Below, one piece after another: positions 35,085 to 45,745 of a DNA stretch of 64,000 bases. The notes beneath the pieces are model-generated. The model did not search any database and was not told the DNA's origin. It saw nothing but the letters and a program-made list of their open reading frames with translations. How positions within the stretch are numbered: the first letter of the stretch is position 1; each line of letters starts with the position of its first letter. The translations under genes were made by a program, and so were the position numbers. Source of the DNA: Stomorhina lunata (lineage: Eukaryota; Arthropoda; Insecta; Diptera; Rhiniidae); NCBI GenBank assembly GCA_933228675.1, contig OW121742.1, positions 12,627,475 through 12,691,474 on the forward strand. Reading direction: 5' to 3'.

Positions 35085-37740
35085 TTCTATAAAAAATTTT
35101 TTTATCAAAAAATTTTCTATGGAATTTTTTTTGTTAATTTTTCTATAGAAAATTTTTTTATCAAACATTTTTTATAAAATTTTTTTTATCAAAACATTTT
35201 CTGTAGAAAATTTTTTATCAAAAATTTTTCTATAGAAAATTTTTTTATCCAAAATTTTTTTATGGAAATTTTTTTCTTAAAAATTTTTCTACAGAAGATT
35301 TGAAAATTTATTGATACATTTTTCTATGGAAAATTTTTTCTCAAAAATTTAATTAATTAATGTTAATTGATTTCGATGAAATTTTATATACTACCTAGTG
35401 CTTAATTAAAACTTCTATATAGAAAATTTTTTATCAAAAAGTTTTCTATAAAAATTTTTTTTAGCAAACATTTTTCTATGGAAGGAAAATTTTTTATCAA
35501 AAATTTTTCTGTAGAAAATTTTCTTTCAAAAATGTTCCTATAGAAAATTTGTTTTTCAAAAATTTTGCTATAGAAAATTTGTATATGGAAAATTTTTTTA
35601 TCAAAAATGTTTCTATAGAAATCTTTCTTTTTTTTTATTAAACATTTTTTCTCAAAAATTTTTCTAAAGAAATTTTCTCTAAAAAATTTTTTTTCTATGA
35701 AAATTTTTTTTTAATTTTTCTATAAACAGTTTTTTTTATCAAAAATTTGTCTATGGAATTTTTTTTTAATTTTTCTATAGAAAATTTTTTTATCAAAAAA
35801 TTTTCTATGGAAAATTTTTTTATCAAAACTTTTTCTATAGAAAATTTTTTATCAAAAATTTTTCTATAGAAAATTTTTTTATCCAAAATTTTTCTATAGA
35901 AGATTTGAAAATTTATTGATACATTTTTCTATGGAAAAATTTTTCTCAAAAATTTTTCCATTTTTCTATAAAAAATTTTCTTACAAAAAATTTTTATCAA
36001 AAATTTTTCTATAGAAAATTTTCTTTCAAAAATGTTCCTATAGAAAATTTGTTTATCAAAAATTTTGCTATAGAAAATTTGTATATGGAAAATTTTTTTA
36101 TCAAAAATGTTTCTATAGAAATCTTTCTTTTTTTATTAAACATTTTTTCTCAAAAATTTTTCTAAAGAAATTTTCTCTAAAAAATGTTTTTTCTATGAAA
36201 ATTTTTTTTTAATTTTTCTATAAACAGTTTTTTTTATCAAAAATTTGTCTATGGAATTTTTTTTAATTTTTCTATAGAAAATTTTTTTATCAAAAAATTT
36301 TCTATGGAAAATTTTTTTATCAAAACTTTTTCTATAGAAAATTTTTTATCAAAAATTTTTCTATAGAAAATTTTTTTATCCAAAATTTTTCTATAGAAGA
36401 TTTGAAAATTTATTGATACATTTTTCTATGGAAAAATTTTTCTCAAAAATTTTTCCATTTTTCTATAAAAAATTTTCTTACAAAAAATTTTTATCAAAAA
36501 TTTTTCTATAGAAAATTTTCTTTCAAAAATTTTTTTATAGAAATTTTTTTTAGCAAAAATATTTCTAGAAACAATTTTTTTATCAAAAATTTTTCTATGG
36601 AAAATTTTTTTTAACAAAAATTTGCTTACATAAATTTTTCTGTAGAAAATTTTTCAGAAAATGTTTTTATCAAAAATTTTTCTAAAGAAAATTTTTTTAT
36701 TTCGGTGAAATTTTATATACTACCTAGTGCTTCATTAAAACTTCTATATACAAAATTTTTTTATCAAAAAGTTTTCTATAAAATTTTTTTTTATCAAAAA
36801 TTTTTCTGTGAAAGGAAAATTCTTTAGCAAAAATTTTTCTATAGAAAATTTTCTTGCAAAAATGTTACTATAGAAAAATTTTTATCAAAAATATTTCTAT
36901 AGAAAATTTGTCTATGGAAATTTTTTTTATCAAACATTTTTCTATAGAAATCTTTTTTTTAATAAAAATTTTTTCTCAAAAATTTTTCTGAAAAAATTTT
37001 TTCTCAAAAATTTTTCTGAAGAAATTTTTTTAAAGAAATTTTTTTTACCAAAAATTTTTCTATGAAAAAATTTTTTTAATTTTTCTATAAACAATTTTTT
37101 TATCAAAAAGTTTTCTCTAGATTTTTTTTTTTAATTTTTCTATAGAAAATTCTTTTATCAAAAATTTTTCAATGGAAAATTTTTTTATCAAAACTTTTTC
37201 TATAGAAATTTTTTTAGCAAAAATTTTTTTATCAAAAATTTTTCTATGGAAAATTTTTTTTCTCAAAAATTTTCTTACATACATTTTTCTGTAGAAAATT
37301 TTTGAGAAAATGCAATTATAGATGTCAACGTTGTTTGTATATTGTAACTCGCTGTCCCTGAAGAAGATATCCAAAGGATATCGAAATATTGGACATTAAT
37401 AATAAATAAAAACAACAGACCTCGAGCTCGTTTTAATAGTTTCATAAAATTGAAAATGTTTTTATCAAAAATTTTTCTATAGAAAATTATTTTATCAAAA
37501 ATTTTTCCATAGCAAATTTTTCTATGGAAAATTTTTTCGCAAAAATTTTTCTATAAAAAATTTTTTTTATCAAAAATTTTTCTATAAAAAATTTTTTTAT
37601 TAAAAATTTTTCTATAGCAAATTTTTATCGACATTTTTTTTTAGTTTTTATCGAACAATTTTGCAATGGAAAATATTTTTATTAAAAATTTTTCTATAAA
37701 AAATTTTTGAATCAAAAATACCAAAAGAATATAAAAATCT
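35085..37740. repeat. Array H (TTTTTCTATAGAAAATTTTT + ATCAAAA), with higher-order copies
   Basis: Tandem words TTTTTCTATAGAAAA then TTTTTTTATCAAAAA, spacing about 29-31 bp, strongly diverged. A block of about 495 bp is duplicated in tandem (about 35,520-36,015 and 36,015-36,510) with few differences, including the odd segment GAAGATTTGAAAATTTATTG. A non-repeat tag, ATACTACCTAGTGCTT with flank, occurs at about 35,388 and 36,713. Interrupted by a retroelement-like fragment at about 37,315-37,440. Confidence 0.85.
37315..37440 (+). other. Retroelement-tail-like fragment with CTGAAGA-hairpin-GAAA motif
   Basis: Inside array H lies unrelated sequence with GTCC (37354-37357), CTGAAGA (37358-37364), a perfect 7-bp stem GATATCC/GGATATC (37366-37372 and 37376-37382) with an AAA loop, GAAA (37383-37386) and GGAC (37391-37394), then TTAATAATAAATAAAAACAA. 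The order CTGANGA-stem-GAAA is that of the hammerhead ribozyme core, with one extra A before stem II. Such hairpins followed by A-rich tails also occur at the 3' ends of some retroelements. The class is not proven. Confidence 0.45.
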
Positions 37741-37930
37741 AAAATTATTTGTGTTTTGAAAAAATATCCCAATATTTACGAAAATATTCACAATGTTTAC
37801 AAAGATAATAGTGTTGTGGCAACAATGTTCGAGATTATATTTATTTGTTCTCTCGAACCATGTATTTTGTTGCTATAAATTGGATTTTTATTTGTTTCTT
37901 GCCTATTTTGTTGTTGTATTTTTATTTATA
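37550..37930 (+). repeat. Segmental duplicate, copy 1 (array edge + unique flank)
   Basis: The end of array H and the next about 190 bp of non-repeat DNA (GTGGCAACAATGTTCGAGAT, GTTGCTATAAATTGGATTTT) match 43,180-43,545 closely. The shared unique flank shows that a piece of array plus neighbour was duplicated, not only the satellite. Confidence 0.85.
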
Positions 37931-37984
37931 TATATCAAATTTTATCATCATAGCCGTCATAATTTGTCATTTATTAGCAAATAA

Positions 37985-38285
37985 GCAATTAGCCTAGATG
38001 AGGTTATACGCGAGCTATGGTCAAATATGAACCGATTTTGCTCAATTACAATACCAATTTTCCCAGAAACGAAGAATATCTTTGCCAAGTTTCAGTGACG
38101 TAGCTTCTTTCGTTTAGGCGTTATCGTACTTTCAACAGACAGGCGGCCATCGCTAAAATTTAAATTAAAATTTCGTAAGGACTTAGAATGTATGTATATC
38201 CCTTTTGGTTTTTGAGCCATTATTAAGGAAATTACAAACGGAATGACAATCTCATTTTGATGGTGGGTATAAAAATGTAATAAAA
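37985..38285 (+). repeat. Degenerate copy of repeat R
   Basis: Contains GCGAGCTATGGTCAAATATG, AACCGATTTTG, GCCATCGCTAAAATTTAAAT and GATGGTGGGTATAAAA, in the order seen in the second half of the copy at 21.2 kb. The 5' half is missing. Confidence 0.65.
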
Positions 38286-39949
38286 GTTTACCTTTTTCAA
38301 ACATTTGAAAGTGTATTTGCATTCAAACTATAATATTTTTAGTTCCTGTGTGATTACAAACATACACACAGTCAAGGTCAAAAGTAAGCATACAAATTGA
38401 AAAATTCAAAATAAAGTTTAAGCGAATGTTGTTTTTAAATTTTAAAATTTAGTTTTATAAAAACAATCCTGATCCTTGTACTTAATTTGAATACTTTTGT
38501 TAGCAACTGTTTGTTAATGTTATATTCCTGTTAAAATATCAATAAATGCACCTTTTTTACAAACATTTACATACCTACATATGAATGTCTGTATGTGTTG
38601 AATAAATGTCATACATCTCTACATTTACACATACATATGTATGTACGATTGTTTATAATCAATAGTTTATTAATATTTACAGTAATAACAAAAATAATAT
38701 TTATCCCATAAATAAAGTGAGTCAGTCTTTAACTCGCTCTCACTCAAACTCTCTCATGACTTAACTTTCAATAGACGATTGATTTAAAATCATTACAATA
38801 ATTATTGTTTTTTGTTGTTGTTGTTTTTTCATCACCCATTCATTAGACTCTTTCATTATTTATTGTAATGTTACATTATATTTCAAATGACTGAATTACG
38901 GTCAGAGAGACAGACAGACAGACAAACGAAATGTCAGTCGTTTTGGTGTTAAAACAAACGACATACAGCAACACCAACCATTTTTATCATCATCACACTT
39001 TTCACTGGATTCGAACTTACGACGAGTAAATATTTATGCAAAATTACTCAAATAAATACATACGCACGAGTACAATCATTAAAGCATCGTAGCCTGTAGT
39101 TGCCTTTACAACATTACCACCTGTATTTTAACGTCGACATCGACATAGTCGTTGTCGCTTCGTTCGTTGTTAATAATTTCCATAAAATTTATTTCTTCTT
39201 TCCGTAGCCGTGCCATGAGTTTCAAGTAGTAGCGTTCGATATCTGAGTAAAATATTCAGTCTGGTGGTCTAAATTATGAACATACGTGAGTTTTATTATT
39301 ATTACGAATATGATTGCATTTTTATCTGTTGGTGATTAAAAAATATACGATGTACATATGTAATATTTTCTAAAACAAATATAATTTCAATAGCTAGTCA
39401 TAGTAATTTTTCATCTTGGAAAGTATAGCACAAAATCATAAATGGTACTACAATCAGCTTAAAAGAAAATTTTCATGAATTTCTGATTCAAAGTAAACTT
39501 TTTTTATAAATTTATTATTCAAAAGAAATTTTTAGTAAGAGGGAAATTTTTGTTAAATGTCTTTCTTACTCTTATCATTTATAACTGAAAATGAATTTGT
39601 GATAAATATAAAAAAGGATTTATGAGAAATTTATTAAAAGGAAATTTTTTAATAAACGCAAATTTTGAAGCAATTTTTTATTTTACGAAATAGAAATTGA
39701 ATAAACTTTTTATTCAAAGAATATTTATTATTACTAAATCTGACAAGATTTTTGATAATTTTTTTACATAAAATATATTTTTGTTAAATTTCTTATTAAT
39801 TTTATAAAAAATTCCTATTAAGAGAAATACTTGGATAAATGGGTTATTATTATAGAGAAATTCAAATTGATAATTTTGTTATTTAGAGAGAATTTTTGAC
39901 AATTTTTTTATTTACAGGGAATTTAGTTTTAACGTTTTTAAAATAAAAA
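38286..39949. other. Mostly unique spacer, locally less AT-rich
   Basis: Includes CACAGTCAAGGTCAAAAGTA at about 38368, which looks like one end of a Tc1/Bari-type element, but I cannot find a partner end. CATA microsatellite at 38570-38645. The part at 38,690-39,290 is the least repetitive and least AT-rich of the window (CAGTCGTTTTGG, CGTCGACATCGACATAGTCG). After 39,460 the sequence becomes AT-rich and degenerate again. Confidence 0.5.
39120..39292 (+). promoter_or_regulatory. Possible core promoter or first-exon boundary (weak)
   Basis: In a non-repetitive GC-richer stretch, TTCAGTCT at 39255-39262 matches the arthropod initiator TCAGTY, and ATGAACATAC is followed at once by GTGAGT (39286-39291), a good splice donor. 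No TATA box is placed correctly, and a downstream ACGTG sits about 3 bases off the expected DPE position. Either signal can arise by chance, so this is only a candidate. Confidence 0.2.
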
Positions 39950-41383
39950 GTTTTCTACTCCAAATTTTTTTTAGAAATTTTTTTTATCAAAAATTTTTCC
40001 ATAGAAAATTTTTTTATCAAAAATTTTCCATAGAAAATTTTACTATCAAAAATTTTTCTATAAAAAATTTTGTTATCAAAAAACTATTTATTACAATAAT
40101 AAATAATTGTAATAAATTGGGATTCTTAGTGCAATACACTACAGTAAAACTTTTTAAGAAAATTTTTTTATCAAACATTTTTCCATAGAATTTTTTTCAA
40201 AAAATTTTTTCTCAAAAATTTTTTTGTCAAAAAATTTTCTATAGAAAATTTTTTTATTAAAACTTTTTCTATGGAAAATTTTACTACAAAAATTTTTCTA
40301 TAGATAATTTTATTATCAAAAATTTTTCGATAGAAAAATTTTTTATCAAACATTTTTCCATAGAAATTTTTTTTTTCAAAAATTTTTTTATAGAAATTTT
40401 TTTTTTACCAAAAATTTTTCTATATTTTTTTTTATCAAAAATTTTTCAATTGAAAATTTTTTATCAAAAATTTTCTGTATTTTTCAAATTTTTTGTATAG
40501 AAAAATTTTTGTCAAAAATTTTTCTATAGAAAATTTTTTTATCAAAAACTTTTCTATACAAAATTTTTTTATTAAAAATTTTTCTATGGAAGAAAAATTT
40601 TTTCTCAAAAATTTTTCTATGGAAAGTATTTTCTTAAAAATTTTTCTGTCAAATTTTTTTCAAAATTTTTCTATTGAAAATATTTTTATAAAAAATTTTT
40701 CTGTACAAAATTTTCCTATATTTTTTTTATCAATATTTTCTATATTTTTAAAATTTCTTCTATAAAAAATTTTTCTATTAAAAATTTTTCAATAGAAAAT
40801 CATTTTTTTATAAAAAATTTTTCAATAGAAAATCATTTTTTTATAAAAAATTTTTCTATAGAAAATTTTTTCTCAAAAATTTTTCTATAGAAAATATTTT
40901 TATCAAAAATTTTTCTATGGAAAATTTTTTCTCAAAAATGTTTATATAGAAAAATTTTTATCACAAATTTTCGATATTTTTCAAATTTTTTTATAGAAAA
41001 TTTTTTTCAAATTTTTTTCAAAATTTTTCTATTGAAAATATTTTTATCAAAAATTTTTCCATAGAAAATTTTTCTATGGAAAATTTTTTTATAAAAAATG
41101 TTTCTATGGAAAATTTTTTTATCAAACATTTTTCTATAGAAAATTTTTTCTTAAAAATTTTCCTATAGAACATTTTTTATCAAACATTTTTCTATATTAA
41201 ATTTTCTTTCAAAAATTTTTCTATAGAAAATCTTTTTATCAAAAATTTTATGTCAAAAATTTTTCTGTAGAAAATATTTTTATCAAAAATTTTTCTATAT
41301 TTTTTTGATCAAAAATTTTTTTATAGAAAATTTTTTTATCAAAAATTTTTTTAAAGAAAATTTTTTTATCAAAAAGTTTTCTA
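39950..41383. repeat. Array I, left part (TTTTTCTATAGAAAA + ATCAAAA)
   Basis: Same unit style as array H, about 29-31 bp, diverged. Frequent variants CCATAG, CTATGG and TTATAG. Runs up to the mariner insertion at 41384. A small non-repeat island is at about 40,080-40,145. Confidence 0.85.
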
Positions 41384-42643
41384 CAGGGTGGCCCAGAAAG
41401 ACCGAAGCGGTGTGAATTGCTTATAAATTTTTATTTAAGAGATATTTTTTTAATTTTAATTAATTAATTAATAAATTAATTAATTAATTAATTTAATTAA
41501 TTAATTTTAATTAATCTTTCCAACACATTTTCCATGACCTTTCGCAAAACTTCCGGTGGTATGTTGTTAATTTCTTCTCGAATATTGGTTTTTAACTCCT
41601 CAATAGTCCTAGGCTTATTAACATAAACTTTTACTTGTAAATAGCCCCAAAGAAAACAGTCTGGAGCGGTTAAATCCGGGGACCACGGAGGCCAATTAAA
41701 ATTGCTGTTACGAGAAATTATTCTTTCACCAAAGATGTCGCGTAAAAGAGTCATTGTGGCCCTCGCAGTGTGCGCTGTGGCTTCATCCTGTTGGAACCAT
41801 ATTTGCGGATGGTTTTCCACGGCTGGCCTTACAAAATTTTGCAACATGACCCGATATCGATCACCATTGACGGAAATGGCGACACCTTATTCATTTTCAA
41901 AAAAAAAAATGGGCCAATGATCCTTTCTGAAGAAACACCGCACCAAACGGAACACTTAACTGGGTGCAATTGTCGTTGATGAAGTACTCTCGGGTTTTCC
42001 GTAGCCCATATCCTACAGTTTTGCTTGTTAACGAACCCATTTAATTGAAAATGGGCTTCGTCACTCATTATTAAGTTATGAATAAAATTTGGATTCTCTG
42101 TGCTTTTTGCTGGAAATAAATTGCATAGTCAAGTCGTTGCTGGTAATCTGTTGGTTTCAATTCTTGGACAAGTTGAATTTTGTATGGAAACAATCCTATG
42201 GTGTGCAAAATTCGCTGCAGCGACGTTCTTGAGAGGCCCAGTTGTGACGAACGTCTCCTGGTTGATGTTTCTGGATCCTCCCGAATACTCTCCTGTACCA
42301 CTTGAATATTGTCAGTCGTGTGGACAGTTCGGTGTCTGCCGGGACCAGAAAGGTTCCTTACTGCTCCTTGTTCTCGAAAATTTGCAACCAGACGGTTTAT
42401 TGTTGACTGAGAGGGTGCAACCCGCACATTAAATTGACGACGGTATGCACGCTGAGTCAACACAATGGACCGTTGATTTGAAAAGTAAATTTCAACAATT
42501 TGGGCACGTTGTTCAATTGTGTATTGCTCCATTATAAATTATCCAAGTCTTCTTTACAAAATACTGAAAAGAAAAGAAAAAAAAAATTATAATAAAAAAG
42601 CTATAAGGAATTCACACCACTTCGGTCTTTCTGGGCCACCCTG
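41384..42643 (-). mobile_element. Tc1/mariner element, DD41D type, complete ends
   Basis: 1,260 bp with long inverted repeats: about 42 bp at each end with two mismatches, beginning CAGGGTGGCCCAGAAAGACC. Both ends abut TA (41382-41383 and 42644-42645). It sits inside array I, and the pre-insertion site would read TTTTCTATAAAGA, so it landed in a CTATA word of the satellite. A (TTAA)n tract (about 41451-41515) lies next to the transposase stop. Low terminal divergence suggests a fairly recent insertion. Confidence 0.95.
41497..42532 (-). pseudogene. DD41D mariner transposase pseudogene
   Basis: Minus-strand relic in three frames. 42532-42071 holds the N-terminal region (MEQYTIEQRAQIVEIYF, a helix-turn-helix of DUF4817 type) and the linker. 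42068-41829 holds MSDEAHFQLNGFVNKQNCR with the first catalytic Asp. 41847-41497 holds WFQQDEATAHTA (second Asp) and SPDLTAPDCFLWGYL (third Asp). I count 41 residues between the second and third Asp. A frameshift lies near 42,080-42,090, another in the run of A at about 41,900-41,910, and there is a stop where related proteins continue (about 41,885). All three Asp are present, but the frame is broken. Confidence 0.92.
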
Positions 42644-43330
42644 TATAAAGATTTTTTTATCAAAAATTTTTCTATGGGAGGAAAATTTTTTATCACAAAT
42701 TTTTCTATAGAAAATTTTCTTGCAAAAATTTTACTATAGAAAATTTTTTTATCAAAAATTTTTCTATAGAAAATTTGTCTATGAAAAATTTTTTTATTAA
42801 AAATTTTTCTATAGAAAATTCTTTTATCAAAACTTTTTTCATAGAAAATTTTTTATCAAACATTTTTCTATAGAAAATTTTTTTTATCCAAAATTTTTCT
42901 ATGGAAAATTTTTTCTCAAAAATTTTTCTACAAAAGATTTGAAAATTTATTGATATATTTTTCTATGGAAAATTTTTTCTCAAAAATTTTTCTATAGAAA
43001 ATTTTCTTACAAAAATTTGTTTATCAAAAATTTTTCTATAGAAAATTTTCTTTCAAAAATTTTTCTATAGAAAATTTTTTAATCAAAAATTTTTCAATAC
43101 AAATTTTTTTTGGTATCAAAAATTTTTCTGTAAAATTTTTTTGGTATCAAAAATTTTTCTGTAAAATTTTTTTTTATCAAAAATTTTTCTATAAAAAATT
43201 TTTTTTATCAAAAATTTATTTATTAAAAATTTTTCTATAGAAAATTTTTATCGAAATTTTTTTTTTTTGAGTTTTTATCGAACAATTTGGCAAAGGAAAA
43301 TATTTTTAATAAAAATTTTTCTATAAAAAC
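42644..43330. repeat. Array I, right part
   Basis: The array resumes directly after the mariner with the same words (TTTTTATCAAAAATTTTTCT), and runs to about 43,330. The right edge is part of the segmental duplicate. Confidence 0.85.
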
Positions 43331-43545
43331 ATTTTGGGATCAAAAATATCTAAAAATATAAAATTATTTCTATTTTGAAAAAATATCCCAATACTTACAA
43401 AAATATTCCCAATGTTTACAAAAATAATAGTGTCGTGGCAACAATGTTCGAGATTATATTTCTTTGTTCTCTCGAATCATGTATTTTGTTGCTATAAATT
43501 GGATTTTGATTTGTTTCTTGCCTATTTTGTTGTTGTTTTTTCTAC
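43180..43545 (+). repeat. Segmental duplicate, copy 2
   Basis: Matches 37,550-37,930 across the array edge and the unique flank, up to GCCTATTTTGTTGTTG (about 43,520-43,535). Differences are scattered single bases and small indels. Confidence 0.85.
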
Positions 43546-44800
43546 TCAAAAGCGGCACCAACCAATTCTGTTAACCTGCAAATTCGAACTGAATGTTTTT
43601 AATACTCATTTTCACGAGTTTTATTAATGATCGTAGTATTTATGAAAATTAAAAAAATTCATCGGCTTGTGGTATAGGTTGCCTACTCCTGGTCATAAGT
43701 CTCAATATAAGATTTCTTAAAAAATTTCTTTCTTAAACAAAATATGATATACAAAGTTCTTACAATAAGGCTTTGATAATTTAATAATTCGTTTGTGAAT
43801 TAGGGGTATGTGAAAAAAATTTTTGCGGAAAAAAGATTTTTGAAATTTTTACACGTTAAGTAAAATTTCTTTATTTTTAATAAAACTATTATTGTTGAAA
43901 TTTTTATTCAAAACGAATAACTCTTATTAAGTGTTGACAATTAATTGACACATCATCATTGTCATCATCAAAAGCAAAAGAACGATTACGATTTGTTTTA
44001 ATTTTGACGCAACAATATCGGTACGATATCAACTAATGGACGCTTATGATTGAGACCCATAACTCAATCCAACAAATTATTCAGTTTCAGTTTAGTTTTT
44101 TTTCATTATTCTTTTATATTTTTTGTTATATTATTTTAATTTTTAAGTTTTTGTTTTTTGCTCTTCGTTCTTAAGAATCAAACGACATTTCCGCATTATT
44201 TAAATTATTTACATACTTAAGTATATAGACAGACACACGGACTGACAGACAGATATTTATACAATTTAGGTATAAATGGGTGTTTTTGTTTTTTTTTTTT
44301 GTATATTTGTTTGTGTGTTTAAACATTTTAACTTTTAAGGTAGTTGTCAATAGTAAACAAATAAATAAATAAATAATTAAATATTTAACGAGAACAAGAT
44401 TGTCGTCGTTGGTCTCCGGTAAAAAAAAGCCTAGAATTTTTATATGATAATTGTGGGGAAATGAAATGGTAATTAGAAGCAAAAAAAATACTTGAATTCA
44501 GATTAAGAAAAACTTACGAAATTCGAAATTTAGGAAAGAAATAAAAAACTTATTTATTTTGTATAGAAATTGTAAACTTTAATTTTAATTACATGCTAAA
44601 CGCGTAATTTAGTTAATTAAGTCATGTTAAATAATAGCGATATAATCAGTGTGACATGACTAAATCTAAATTGTGAAAAACAAAAACAATTCAATAATTA
44701 TACAATTATACAATAAATAAATAAATTAAAAACAAACTATTTTGAACAAAAACAATATTATTAAAAATGTATCTCTATTCAGATATGTAATTAATAATAA
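43546..44800. other. Unique spacer
   Basis: AT-rich and non-repetitive. A 103-codon minus-strand frame (44,171-44,482) is unrecognised. No gene supported. Confidence 0.5.
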
Positions 44801-45559
44801 AACAAGTAAGAAAGTGCTATAGTTGGTCAAGCCCGACCATCTAAAACCCTTCACCACTAAGGTCAAAGGTGTATTTTTTGTGTATAAGGGCAAATATTTG
44901 CTAAATTTTGTCATCATACAAACATTTTTTCAAGACTTATATATTTAAGCTTTTTTTCGTCTTTTCCCTTATATGAGACCTAGGGTCAAATGTGGGCCGA
45001 TTATCTTGAAATTTATCAAATTGACTACAGTTTTTACAAACATTTTGTATGCAATAAATAAACTTAAAATTGTCATTATCTTCAGATTTACGAGAGTTTT
45101 AGTGATATTTGTCTCATTTATTGCTTTTTAATAGAGGAGTTTGTATGGGATCAATTTGGTACAATGGTTTTGGTTCACATAAGCATTATTTGTTTTAAAT
45201 TTCATGAAAAAATATCCATACTTGTAGCCAATATATCAAGTCCGGGAAGGGTGACCTATAGGAGGTACCATAAATAATAGACCGATTTTGACGAATTTCA
45301 ATAGCCGTGATCCCACTTAAAAAAAAGTCATTTGTGCCAAATTTCATCAAATTATCTTTAGAATTGCTGCCTGTACTTTAATTACATGGGAGTTCAGCCA
45401 AACGAACGGACGGACTCACTGACATCGCTAAATCGACTCAGAAAGTGATTATAAGTCTATTGGTATACTAAAAGATGGATCTAAGATAAATATTTCTATG
45501 CGTTACATACATCAGCACAAACTTATAATACGCTTTCCACCTATGGTGGTGTAGGGTAT
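44801..45559 (+). repeat. Dispersed fly repeat R, full copy 2
   Basis: Opens AACAAGTAAGAAAGTGCTAT and ends CCTATGGTGGTGTAGGGTAT, with the same interior order as the copy at 21.2 kb (TCCGGGAAGGGTGACC, GACATCGCTAAATCGACTCA, TTCTATGCGTTACATACATC). More diverged in the 5' hairpin (GTTGGTCAAGCCCGACC). Non-coding. Confidence 0.85.
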
Positions 45560-45654
45560 ACAAATAGAAAATTAAAACATATGTGACCCGGTCAATGAAA
45601 GGGAAATGGTGGTTTATGACCAGGAGCAGACAGCCCATACCACCAGCAGCCGAC

Positions 45655-45745
45655 GAGTTTTTTTTTAAATTTTTGATAAAAAAAATTTTTGATAAAAAAA
45701 TTTTCTATAGAAAAATTTTTGATAAAAAAAATTTTCTATATATAT
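45655..45745. repeat. Short CTATAG repeat remnant at a mariner edge
   Basis: Three or four units of TTTTTGATAAAAAAATT with TTTCTATAGAAAAA, directly before the mariner relic. The last unit breaks off in TATATATAT. Confidence 0.7.

Noticed and set aside
38366..38400. Terminal repeat of a Tc1/Bari-type transposon (CAGTCAAGGTCAAAAG)
   Set aside because: No partner end or transposase found within reach; kept only as a remark in the spacer entry.
39258..39290. Initiator plus DPE core promoter
   Set aside because: The ACGTG motif is about 3 bases off the strict DPE position; kept only as a weak candidate.
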